Shown: positions 8,411-15,972 of the stretch, in pieces
Layout: each line of letters starts with the position of its first letter
Numbering within the stretch: position 1 is the stretch's first letter
Source: Gloeobacter violaceus PCC 7421
GTDB taxonomy: Bacteria; Cyanobacteriota; Cyanobacteriia; Gloeobacterales; Gloeobacteraceae
NCBI RefSeq assembly: GCF_000011385.1
Contig: NC_005125.1
Span: 1,178,001 to 1,242,000 of the forward strand
Length of the DNA: 64,000 nt
Reading direction: 5' to 3'
The notes under the pieces: model-generated
What the model saw: the letters and a program-made list of their open reading frames with translations, nothing else
Databases searched by the model: none
What the model was told of the DNA's origin: nothing
Program-made: the position numbers and the translations under genes

Positions 8411-8850
8411 ATTCCGGATATGAACCTTGCGATGTTCTCCATCCTGGATGCCAATGCACACATTCCTCCACACCACGGGCCTTACAAAGGAGTGCTGCGC
8501 TACCATTTGGGGCTTATTGTGCCGGTAGAAGATGAGCGGTGCGCTGTGCGTGTGGACAACGAAGTCCGCTCGTGGAAAGAGGGCAAAAGTCTGATTTTCG
8601 ATGACTCGTTTGAGCACGAAGTCTGGAACCGCGACCCGCGCCGCCGCGTGGTGTTGTTCGTCGATTTTCCCAGGCCGCTCCCTCCTGTGCTGTCTGTAAT
8701 TAATCAGGGCATCCTGGCGATGGCGAGGCATCACAAAGACGCCAAACGGATTGAACAGTCGGCCAGCCGGTACGCGCAGAGTTAGAGAATTTTGGGTGCA
8801 CAGACAGAAACGTTGACTAAAAATGTTGATTCATCAAAGAGGTATGTGTC

Positions 8851-9674
8851 GTGAAAACCAAGGGCCAGGATGCCGTTGCGCAAATGTAGCGGCCCACCCC
8901 CGAGCAGTTCGAAGCGGCGGTCCGACAAAATCGGCTTGTCGTGCTGCGCGGCCTGGGCGAAATTCTGTCCAAGCACAACGCCTACTCGCTCGATGCGCTC
9001 GAAAAGGTGGTCGGGGACCGGTGGGTCGAAGTCATTCGCGTCGCGTCGCGGTATTACCAGTGGAATCCCACAACCCGGCTGTCCTTCGCGCGCGTGTCGT
9101 TCGGTGAATTTCGCGACCGGATCGCCTCGGAGCACTTCGATGGGCCAAGGGTGTACCTGCAGGACGACGTCAACAACTTTCCCGCTCTAAAAGCGTACTA
9201 CCGCGAACCGCAATACCTGGCAAGGCACAACCTGAAGCGCACAAAGCTCTGGGTGAGCGGCGCCGGGCTGGTTACTCCCCTGCACTTCGATGCGGTCGAG
9301 GTGTTGCACTGGATGATGGAAGGCCGCAAGCGCTTTGTCTGCTTTCACCCTGGGCTCAGGAACTTCTATCCCCACGGCATCCTGAGCACGGGTCCTTTCA
9401 ACAGCCAAGTCAACGCCGACGCCCCCGATTTGCGGGCGTTCCCCCGCTTTCGGCGCACCCAACCCATTGAGTTTGTACTCCAGGCCGGCGAGGTGCTCTA
9501 CATCCCCGCGTATTACTGGCACCAGGTCGAATCGCTCGATGCTTACAATGCCTCGATGAGCTTTATCTGGCTTGCTTCGATGGCCAAGAACCTGCGCTAC
9601 TTCCGGCAGTTCGGGCGCTGTTCTGGCAGTACCAAAAAGTCCAGCGGGCCAAGCGCGCCAACGCTCCGGGCTGA
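8851..9674 (+). pseudogene. Cupin_8/JmjC-like 2-oxoglutarate oxygenase with in-frame stop and possible frameshift
   Basis: Homology-like sequence starts before the longest open frame. From GTG 8851 the frame reads 12 codons, meets TAG at 8887-8889, and continues with RPTPEQFEAAVRQNRLVVLRGL, which is a typical N-terminus of JmjC-like Cupin_8 proteins. The stop-free part (GTG 8941 onward) holds the iron site: HFD in TPLHFDAVEVLHWMMEGRKRF, and the distal H in IPAYYWHQVESLD. Near 9616 a frame change would give RALFWQYQKVQRAKRANAPG and a stop at 9672-9674. The unshifted frame instead ends in a low-complexity tail running into a hairpin and stops at 9726. A protein from GTG 8941 could still be made. 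The gene is either damaged or starts internally. Confidence 0.65.
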
Positions 9675-9693
9675 GCGAGCCGGTACTCGCAAC

Positions 9694-9755
9694 AAAACCA
9701 CCAAACGGGCACGGGCCGCTCAATAGCTTCCAGCCCGTGCCCGTTTGGTGGTTTT
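9694..9755. terminator. Perfect 23-bp inverted repeat, probable bidirectional terminator
   Basis: The arm at 9694-9716 is the exact reverse complement of 9733-9755, with a 16-base loop. The outer bases are A-rich on the left and T-rich on the right, so both strands give a GC-rich stem followed by a short T run. It lies between convergent units: the Cupin_8-like gene on plus and the SMP-30-like remnant on minus. That fits a shared terminator. Confidence 0.75.
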
Positions 9756-9758
9756 AGT

Positions 9759-10178
9759 TTACTCCTCGGGACTAAAGCCCAGGCTCGCCGGAAAATCGAG
9801 GCCATCCGCCGCCGAGGCCAGGACCTGCTCGGTACCGTCGGGGGCAACTTTAATGAGTGGTCTGTTGCCCGTACCCAGGGTCGCGAGAGTCGACTGCTCG
9901 CCGGTGGTCCTCAGCTTGCGGATCTAGCCCGTGCTGACGACGCCTACATAGACATTTGCGCAGTTATCGACGGTGACCCCCTCCGGCAACTCTCCGGCAG
10001 TGGGGTCGAAGGTGATAAGCGTCTCGACCAGTGCATCCGCTTGGGCGCGGGCGATTCCAGAAAACAGCAGGCCGCCCGCTGCCAAAACTGTTCCCAGAAG
10101 CGAACATTGCAATTGGAGCAAAAGGTTCGAGTCCTTCGCGTTTTTCACAGCCTCCCCCTCCTCTGTGTATGGGCGCAT
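9759..10178 (-). pseudogene. Remnant of a secreted SMP-30/NHL-type beta-propeller protein
   Basis: From ATG 10178 the frame encodes a signal-peptide-like segment (LLGTVLAAGGLLFSGIARAQA), then VETLITFDPTAGELPEGVTVDNCANVYVG, typical of SMP-30/gluconolactonase-like proteins. A TAG at 9924-9926 interrupts the frame. Reading on past it gives IRKLRTTGEQSTLATLGTGN and then KVAPDGTEQVLASAADGLDFP before TAA at 9759. The total of about 140 codons is far below the roughly 300-residue norm, so most of the propeller is missing. I infer an inactivated gene with a nonsense mutation and an internal deletion. Confidence 0.6.
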
Positions 10179-10208
10179 TCCCCTTGCCTATGAACGCAAG
10201 GGGAATGC
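10175..10208. terminator. 13-bp perfect hairpin between minus-strand genes
   Basis: GCATTCCCCTTGC at 10175-10187 pairs with GCAAGGGGAATGC at 10196-10208 across an 8-base loop. It lies downstream of the acyltransferase-like gene (10298-11080, minus) and at the start of the SMP-30 remnant. No long U tract follows on the minus strand, so terminator function is only probable. Confidence 0.5.
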
Positions 10209-10297
10209 TTAAAAGCACCCTGCTTGGTATGGATGCGGTAGGAAAGCATCTCTCCGAAGGCTGAGGCGTATTGCGCCGGCCGAGTAAACCCAGTTCC

Positions 10298-11080
10298 TCA
10301 AGCTGCGTGGAGCGGTCCATTCAAGTACCGCAGACCCCGCGCTACGTTGCCGTAGCGCTCCTGCAGACGGCGAATCCGCTCCTCGGGTTGGGCTTTTAAT
10401 TCGAGATACTGAAAGGTGACGCGATCGGCCAGTTCCGGATGGTCGAGCGGGTCGAGGGGCCGGCCCTCGGCATCGACGACATCTGCACAGCCCAATCGCC
10501 GATACAGCGACGCCCCATAAATAGCTCCCGCGCTGCACAAGCCAAGGTCAAGCCCTTGCTGGCGCTCATATTGGAGGCTGAGCATGGTCAGCCTCAGGGC
10601 GATGCTAGATACTTTTTGCAAATCGGTCCGCACCACCAGCATCCCGACTTCGCCCAGGCGCTTTTTTGCCTCGCGCGACCGTTCCACCATCTCGACGACC
10701 GCCCGGTAAGCGGGAATTTTAAGGGCAGCCCAGCGGGCTAATTTTTCTACACCGCTCTGCAATCCTACCTGCTGCAGGCGCTCATGCTCGATAAAACGGA
10801 TTGCACCCACGCAGCTATTGCCACCGTTGACACACAATAGATGAAAAGCATGATCGTCGAGTTCATCGACGCACAGCTCTTTTTGGGTACGGTTATAGAC
10901 ACCGCTGTCCCTCAGCACTTGTGTGCGCAGCTTCAAAGAGGAAACCAACAATCTGCCGTAAAGAGTCTCGCTCAATACTTCTTTGCACTGGGTACTCAAA
11001 CCGTAGTCATCGGGCGGATGGAGAAGATAGTAAGTAAGCGAAACAGGCGCGGAGTTGTCCGCGGCAATGAGCGAATACAT
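10298..11080 (-). CDS. GNAT-fold N-acyltransferase-like protein
   Basis: The 260-residue protein has features of the autoinducer-synthase/N-acyl amino acid synthase branch of GNAT. These are an N-terminal segment with SLKLRTQVLRDSGVYNRTQKELCVDELDDHAFHLLC, then GAIRFIEHERL, then GEVGMLVVRTDLQKVSSIALRLTMLSLQYERQQGLDLGLCSAGAIYGASLYRRLGC. The acyl-CoA/ACP-binding half would lie between about residues 140 and 210. It lacks the cNMP-like domain of the genes at 589 and 2867 and is otherwise only remotely similar to them. A hairpin follows it at 10175-10208. Substrate is unknown, but the context is the same acyltransferase/oxygenase cluster. Confidence 0.55.
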   Translation of the reverse strand: MYSLIAADNSAPVSLTYYLLHPPDDYGLSTQCKEVLSETLYGRLLVSSLKLRTQVLRDSGVYNRTQKELCVDELDDHAFHLLCVNGGNSCVGAIRFIEHERLQQVGLQSGVEKLARWAALKIPAYRAVVEMVERSREAKKRLGEVGMLVVRTDLQKVSSIALRLTMLSLQYERQQGLDLGLCSAGAIYGASLYRRLGCADVVDAEGRPLDPLDHPELADRVTFQYLELKAQPEERIRRLQERYGNVARGLRYLNGPLHAA

Positions 11081-11177
11081 ATAGCCTCCTGGTAGTCTAG
11101 ATTACATTCGTTGTGGCGGCGCAAGCTTGACAGTAAGTCGGTGAGTTATCAAGTTGCAAAGCGCGTTTGGGCACAAA

Positions 11178-11333
11178 TCATGCGTGGGCTATTGCTGGTG
11201 ATGCTCGAGCCACCAGCGTACTGTTGCGAAAACGGTGGGCGGCTACAAAACGGCGGAAACGGAAGATGGCTTCGCGCTCCTCGGCGGTCGTGGCGATTTT
11301 GACTGCTAGGGTCGGAAGTATTCGGGCAACCAT
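11178..11333 (-). pseudogene. Third, internally deleted copy of the GNAT-cNMP-like gene
   Basis: On the minus strand from ATG 11333 the sequence reads MVARILPTLAVKIATTAEER then EAIFRFR, matching the N-terminus of the gene at 2867. It then jumps directly to RFVAAHRFRNST, which corresponds to residues 108-119 of that gene. About 80 codons are deleted, the junction is in frame, and the 51-codon frame ends at TGA 11178-11180. The start context (CCATGGTTGCCC) is also conserved. The cNMP-like part is missing. This is a relic of a third paralog in the opposite orientation. Confidence 0.8.
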
Positions 11334-11435
11334 GGCTGTCTAAACTCTACTTACCCAACAACGCGACAAACGCCGGTAGATTGATCGCCCGACAACGAAC
11401 ATTTTCGCAGCGGGCGTTCGGTCACACCGCTGCTA

Positions 11436-11544
11436 TCTCGCGCTGGAAAGGACGATCCCAGCGTGGGTCTCAAATAGAAAGCGGGCGACCAGGGCGGTCC
11501 ATCCGGTTTGATGGCTGGCGCCCGCCCCCCGGCCGCTCTCGCCG
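11436..11544 (-). pseudogene. Diverged duplicate of the 3' end of the GH63/MGH1-like hydrolase gene
   Basis: These 109 bases align without gaps to 12224-12332, by eye at close to 90 percent. On the minus strand they still read ESGRGAGASHQTGWTALVAR followed by a stretch ending in SSAR, then TAG, where the intact gene ends ETGRGVGASHQTGWTALVAR through SSAK. Upstream sequence does not match, so only the last 36 or so codons are present. The brnTA module (11583-12162) lies between this fragment and the intact gene end. Confidence 0.8.
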
Positions 11545-11582
11545 CGCGACTACGACGCGGGTACTCGACTGGCAGTAGTCAT

Positions 11583-11876
11583 TTATCTGGTCCACCGCTG
11601 ATGTTGCGCGATATATTCGCGCAAAGCGCGGTTAATGCTGGTTTGATATCCTTCGCCCTGGGGGTGATTCCTTTTGAACCAGTCGATCAGATCGGCATCG
11701 AGGCGCAAGGTGATCTGCTGCTTGACAGGACGGTAAAACAGCCCACGTTGCCCCTGACTCCAATCTCCCGTTGCTTCCGGGATCAGATCGGTGCGGATCG
11801 GTGCCTGCGATGCCGCTAAAGCATCAATCTCTGCCTGTACGTCCGGGGGCACCGGATTAGAATGCTCCTTCTTCAT
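11583..11876 (-). CDS. brnA: BrnA-type antitoxin
   Basis: The 97-residue protein has an acidic, unstructured N-terminal half and a C-terminal ribbon-helix-helix (KQQITLRLDADLIDWFKRNHPQGEGYQTSINRALREYI). That is the normal arrangement for BrnA, which neutralises BrnT and represses the operon. Start ATG 11876 (MKKEHSNPV) is chosen because it gives the family length and lies inside the end of the toxin gene, with a 20-base overlap that implies translational coupling. An upstream in-frame start at 11975 would overlap brnT much further. Confidence 0.88.
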   Translation of the reverse strand: MKKEHSNPVPPDVQAEIDALAASQAPIRTDLIPEATGDWSQGQRGLFYRPVKQQITLRLDADLIDWFKRNHPQGEGYQTSINRALREYIAQHQRWTR

Positions 11877-12162
11877 AAGCTGCCCTCTCATAAGCTGTCG
11901 CACGTCGTGCGCTGATGATCCGTCCGCTCTCCTCGCCGCTGACTGGCTCAACCTCCAGCCAGGTATGCACGACAAACACGGTCATCTGGCCAATCAAGCC
12001 AACCGTCTGCCACCGCTCCTCGTGCGGGTAGGGATCGGGGCGGCTGAGCGCTAAAGGATCGGCAAAGACATATTGAGCCGCTTCAAAGCTCAACCCATGA
12101 TCGCGTTTGTTCGTCCGGTTCTTGGCTTCGTCCCATGTCCACGCCAATCTTAGACCACACAC
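11857..12162 (-). CDS. brnT: BrnT-type toxin
   Basis: The 101-residue protein carries the BrnT pattern: WDEAKNRTNKRDHGLSFEAAQYVFADPLAL, then EERWQTVGLIGQMTVFVVHTWLE, then GRIISARRATAYERAAYEEG. BrnT is a RelE-fold ribonuclease whose catalytic set includes the E/R and terminal RAxxxER residues, all visible here. The first in-frame start is GTG 12162. The conserved part begins about eight codons later, so a TTG further in is possible. A double GTAGCTAC site lies immediately upstream and is the likely operator. Confidence 0.9.
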   Translation of the reverse strand: MCGLRLAWTWDEAKNRTNKRDHGLSFEAAQYVFADPLALSRPDPYPHEERWQTVGLIGQMTVFVVHTWLEVEPVSGEESGRIISARRATAYERAAYEEGAF

Positions 12163-12165
12163 CCA

Positions 12166-12190
12166 ATTGTAGCTACATGATTGTAGCTAC
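12166..12190. promoter_or_regulatory. Tandem 11-bp repeats with palindromic cores, candidate BrnA operator
   Basis: ATTGTAGCTAC occurs at 12166-12176 and again at 12180-12190, 14 bases apart. Each contains the palindrome GTAGCTAC. The pair lies directly before the brnT start on the minus strand, where autoregulation by the RHH antitoxin BrnA is expected. Binding is inferred. Confidence 0.55.
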
Positions 12191-12220
12191 CGGCATTGTC
12201 TGTCGATGATTTCCCGAAAA

Positions 12221-14926
12221 TTATTTCGCGCTGGAAAGGACGATACCGGCGTGGGTCCCAAACAGGAAGCGGGCGACCAGGGCGGTCCACCCGGTCTGGT
12301 GGCTGGCGCCCACCCCTCGGCCGGTCTCGCCGTGGAAGTATTCGTGAAAAAGAGTCAGATCTTGCCAGTGGGGATCGGTTGCAAAACATTGCGTTTTGCC
12401 GTGCCAGGGACAGTAGCCCGATGCGTCGGGGGTAAAAATGTGCACCAGCCGGGAACTGAGCTGCCGGGCTACCTCCAGCAGATTCAGCTTCCGGCCCGAG
12501 CCGGTCGGAAACTCCACCTGCAGGCTATCGCCGTAGAAGTGGTGGTAGCGCTCCAGAGCCTCGATAAGTAGATAGTTCACCGGAAACCAGACAGGGCCGC
12601 GCCAGTTGGAATTGCCCCCGAACTGACGGGTATTCGATTCGCCGGGCACGTACTCGACTTTGTACTCCTCGCCGTCCACGCGAAAGGTATAAGGACGATC
12701 TTTGTGGATACGCGAGAGCGAGCGAATGCCGTAGGGGGAGAGAAATTCATTTTCATCGAGTAGATAGCCCAGTATTCGCTCCAGCCGCTCGCGACTTGGA
12801 ATCGCCAGCAACATGCGATTGTGGCCGTCCTCCGGCCGCAGGCAGGTGATCTGGCGGGCAAGTTCGGGGCGATTCTCGATAAACCAGCGCATCCGCCGTG
12901 CAAAACCCGGCAGCCGCTCGATGATGGGTTGATCCAGAATTTCGACGGCCACCAGCGGGATGAGCCCCACCAGCGAGCGCACTTTGAGCGGGACAGGTTT
13001 GCCTTCAGCCTCCGCGCACTCGCAAAGACGAATCTGGTCGTAGTAAAAGCCGTCTTGCTCGTCCCAGAGCCCCGAACCGCCGACCTGGTTCATCGCATCG
13101 GCAATCGCTACGAAGTGCTCGAAGAATTTGGAGGCGATATCTTCGTAGGCCGGGTCCACCGAGGCCAATTCGAGCGCCATCGAGAGCATCGTGCCCGAAT
13201 AGAAGGCCATCCAGGCGGTGGCGTCGGCCTGCTCCAGTTTGCCGCCGGTGGGCAAAGGCTGCGAACGATCGAAAATGCCGATGTTGTCGAGGCCCAAAAA
13301 GCCACCGCCGAAAATATTGCGCCCGTCGGCGTCCTTGCGGTTGACCCACCAGGTAAAGTTCAGCAGCAGTTTGTGGAAGGCACGGGCCAGGAACCGGTGG
13401 TCGCGCTCGCCCTTGGGAGCGGACAGTTTGTAGACGCGCCAGCAGGCCCAGGCGTGCATCGGCGGGTTGACGTCCGACAGGCCAAATTCGTAGGCGGGCA
13501 GCGCGCCGTTCGGGTGCATATACCATTCGCGCATAAACAGCAGCAGCTGCTCCTTGGCAAAATCCGGATCGAGCTTCGCCATCGGGATCATGTGGAAGGC
13601 CAGATCCCAGGTGGCGTACCAGGGATACTCCCACTTATCCGGCATCGAGATAACATCGCGGTTATAGAGGTGCTGTTTCCAATCGCGGTTGCGCGGGTAA
13701 CGGCCGTCGCTGTGAGGGTGGGTCGGGTCGCCGACGAACCAGTCGGCAAGACCCAGGTGATAGAACTGCTTCGACCAGAGCAGCCCGGCGCACGCCTGGC
13801 GCATCACCCGCAGTTCCTCGGGCGGCAGGAGGTCGGCGGCGGTTTTGTTGTAGAAAGAGTCGGCCTCCTGAATGCGCTGAGCGAAGATCCGCTCGAAAGT
13901 TTCGCCAAATGGCTCCGGTGGAGCCTCGTCCTCCAGAAATAGCCGCAGGCGCAGGCTGAGCGTCTCCCCGGCCGGGATCGTCAGAGGGTAACAGGCGGCG
14001 GCTTTGGTACCGACGACCTCAGGGTTGACGGCGTGCGCGTCCGCATCCACGACATAGCGGTGGAAAGCGTCTTTGACGTATGGGGAGTGGTTGGGCTGCC
14101 CGAACAACTGCTCAAAGTTCGTCTCGTTCTCCGTGAACAGAAACTGTGCTTCGCTCTGTCCGGGCAGGGGCTCCGCAGCCAGCCGGAAAATGCCGAGGGT
14201 GGCGTGCTCCGCCACGATCTCCCCCGGCCCGTTTGCCTTGATCTGCGGTTTGGGCCAGTAGCTCTCGCCTTCGCGGCCCCACGACCAGCTGTTTTTGAAC
14301 CAGAGCGTGGGCAGCAGGTGCAGCGGCGCCGCCTCCGGCCCCCGATTGGCTACGGTAATCCGAATCAAAATGTCATTTGGCCCGCCCTTGGCGTACTCGG
14401 CAAAGATATCGAAGTAGCGGTTTTCCTCGAACACGCCGGCGTCCATCAATTCGTACTCCGGCTCCTCCGGCCCGCGCCGCCGGTTTTCCTCGACAAGCTG
14501 CTCGTAAGGAAAGGCCCGCTGCGGATACTTGTACAGAGCCTTCACATACGAATGCGTCGGCGTGCTGTCAAGGTAAAAATAGTACTCCTTGACATCCTCG
14601 CCGTGGTTGCCCTGGGTGTTGGTCAGACCAAAAAGGCGCTCCTTGAGGATCGGATCGCGTCCGTTCCAGAGCGCCAGGGCAAAACACAGCCGCCCCTGGC
14701 GATCGCAAATGCCCAAAAGACCGTCCTCGCCCCAGCGGTAGGCACGGGCGCGGGCATGCTCGTGGGGAAAGGACTCCCAGCTGGAGCCGTCCTGCGAATA
14801 ATCTTCGCGCACCGTTCCCCATTGTCTTTCGGAGAGGTACGGTCCCCAGCGCTTCCAGTTTTGTTCCCGCCGCGCCTCCTCGGCCAGACGGCGGGATTCC
14901 GCGTCGGGTGGGTCGTCTGTGGCCAT
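12221..14926 (-). CDS. GH63/MGH1-like glycoside hydrolase
   Basis: The roughly 900-residue protein belongs to the bacterial MGH1-like/GH63-type glycosidases. It has an N-terminal beta-sandwich part (about 1-380; WKRWGPYLSERQWGTVREDYS near the start) and a C-terminal (alpha/alpha)6-barrel. Barrel motifs include NRDWKQHLYNRDVISMPDKWEYPWYATWDLAFH, GGGFLGLDNIGIFDRS and GNSNWRGPVWFPVNYLLIE. Substrate cannot be told from sequence; glucosidase or mannosylglycerate-hydrolase-type activity are the family options. ATG 14926 (MATDDPPDAESRR) is chosen because the ORF upstream of it runs into the SDR gene's stop. It follows that gene by 52 bases on the same strand, so the two probably form an operon. Confidence 0.85.
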   Translation of the reverse strand: MATDDPPDAESRRLAEEARREQNWKRWGPYLSERQWGTVREDYSQDGSSWESFPHEHARARAYRWGEDGLLGICDRQGRLCFALALWNGRDPILKERLFGLTNTQGNHGEDVKEYYFYLDSTPTHSYVKALYKYPQRAFPYEQLVEENRRRGPEEPEYELMDAGVFEENRYFDIFAEYAKGGPNDILIRITVANRGPEAAPLHLLPTLWFKNSWSWGREGESYWPKPQIKANGPGEIVAEHATLGIFRLAAEPLPGQSEAQFLFTENETNFEQLFGQPNHSPYVKDAFHRYVVDADAHAVNPEVVGTKAAACYPLTIPAGETLSLRLRLFLEDEAPPEPFGETFERIFAQRIQEADSFYNKTAADLLPPEELRVMRQACAGLLWSKQFYHLGLADWFVGDPTHPHSDGRYPRNRDWKQHLYNRDVISMPDKWEYPWYATWDLAFHMIPMAKLDPDFAKEQLLLFMREWYMHPNGALPAYEFGLSDVNPPMHAWACWRVYKLSAPKGERDHRFLARAFHKLLLNFTWWVNRKDADGRNIFGGGFLGLDNIGIFDRSQPLPTGGKLEQADATAWMAFYSGTMLSMALELASVDPAYEDIASKFFEHFVAIADAMNQVGGSGLWDEQDGFYYDQIRLCECAEAEGKPVPLKVRSLVGLIPLVAVEILDQPIIERLPGFARRMRWFIENRPELARQITCLRPEDGHNRMLLAIPSRERLERILGYLLDENEFLSPYGIRSLSRIHKDRPYTFRVDGEEYKVEYVPGESNTRQFGGNSNWRGPVWFPVNYLLIEALERYHHFYGDSLQVEFPTGSGRKLNLLEVARQLSSRLVHIFTPDASGYCPWHGKTQCFATDPHWQDLTLFHEYFHGETGRGVGASHQTGWTALVARFLFGTHAGIVLSSAK

Positions 14927-14978
14927 CGTTTTGCTCGCTGGTTGGGGCGATGGTCTTAAAAGCGGCGGCCGGGTCCGT

Positions 14979-15791
14979 CTATCCCCCGTCCGCAAATTCC
15001 GGATAGAGGGTCATACCGCCGTCGATAAACAGCGTCGTGCCGTTGACGTAGTCCGATTCATCCGAGGCCAGCCAAACCGCCGCCTTGCCGATATCGTCGG
15101 ATTCTCCCACCCGGCCGGCCGGAATGCGCTTGAGCAACTCGGCCTCCGCCTCCGGTTTTTCCCAAGATTCGCGGTTGATGTCGGTTTTGATCGCACCGGG
15201 GGCGATGCTGTTGACGCGGATTTTGCTGGGGGCGAGTTCCTGGGCGATGCTCTTCATCAACTGCTCGATGCCCCCTTTGCTGGCCGCGTAGTTGACCCGC
15301 CCGGCCCAGGGGATCACCTCGTGCACCGAACTGATGAAGATGATTTTACCCGCGGCCCGAGAAACCCCTTCGCGCACACCCTGTTTCAAGAAGAGCCTCG
15401 CCGCCTCCTGGGCGCACAGAAACGGCCCGGTGAGATTCACGTCGATCACCGAGCGCCACTGTTCGGCGGTCATCTCGGTAAAGGGCGCGTCGTTCTGCCG
15501 CCCGGCGTTGTTGACCAGGATGTCGAGGGTACCGAAGGTTTCGAGTGCCTGGGCGAACATTGCTTTGACCGCGTCTTCTTTGCTGACGTCCGCCTGGATG
15601 GCTACCGCTTCGCCTCCCGCCGCCTGGATGGCTTCGACGATTTTCTTGGCGGAGTCGGGATCGGAGCGGTAGTTGACGGCCACCGCCGCCCCGGCGGCGG
15701 CGAGGTGGCGGGCGATGGCTTCGCCGATGCCGGCGCTCGCCCCGGTGACAATCGCCTTCTGGCCTTTGAGCAGGGTGTCCGAATAGCCCAT
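14979..15791 (-). CDS. SDR-family dehydrogenase (glucose 1-dehydrogenase type)
   Basis: The 270-residue classical short-chain dehydrogenase has the coenzyme-binding GASAGIGEAIARHLA, the NNAG motif (LDILVNNAGRQNDAPF), catalytic serine in FISSVHEVIPW, and YAASKGG with catalytic Tyr and Lys. RSDPDSAKKIV after the second beta strand suggests NADP(H) use, as in Bacillus glucose 1-dehydrogenase. A good ribosome-binding site (GAGGGG) precedes ATG 15791. It is upstream of the GH63-like gene on the same strand, which is consistent with a role in sugar metabolism. Precise substrate is not determinable from sequence. Confidence 0.88.
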   Translation of the reverse strand: MGYSDTLLKGQKAIVTGASAGIGEAIARHLAAAGAAVAVNYRSDPDSAKKIVEAIQAAGGEAVAIQADVSKEDAVKAMFAQALETFGTLDILVNNAGRQNDAPFTEMTAEQWRSVIDVNLTGPFLCAQEAARLFLKQGVREGVSRAAGKIIFISSVHEVIPWAGRVNYAASKGGIEQLMKSIAQELAPSKIRVNSIAPGAIKTDINRESWEKPEAEAELLKRIPAGRVGESDDIGKAAVWLASDESDYVNGTTLFIDGGMTLYPEFADGG

Positions 15792-15972
15792 CTGTCCCCT
15801 CGATCTCTGGCATTATCTTTGTTTGCAAATCGTCGCGATGCACCTTCCCTGGGGAAGAATCCTCACCGAAGCATTCCTGCCAGTTACCGCCCAACTGCCG
15901 GGAACCCCTCAGCCGCCTTTGTCGAACCAACCTGCGAGCAGGGGCGTAGTGTCTTCCAAAGAGGTAATTCGC

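Larger units (their letters stand above)
6912..8785 (+). pseudogene. Aspartyl/asparaginyl beta-hydroxylase-like gene split by an IS4-family element
   Basis: The 5' part (6912-7250) encodes the N-terminal 113 residues and matches the paralog at 4158. The 3' part (8420-8785) encodes the catalytic half, with HIPPHHGPYKGVLRYHLGL and FDDSFEHEVWNRDPRRR. Removing the insertion (7251-8410) and one copy of the 9-bp target duplication restores an uninterrupted frame reading LLQRIPDMNLAMFSIL, against LLQRVPGLNLAMFSIL in the intact paralog. No other lesion is visible, so the insertion looks recent. As it stands the gene cannot make a full protein. An internal ATG at 8420 could in principle give a catalytic-half fragment. 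Confidence 0.9.

Noticed and set aside
12821-13942. Long open frames antisense to the glycosidase gene
   Set aside because: They are composition-driven shadows of a GC-rich gene. Their translations are rich in R, G, V and H and match no family.
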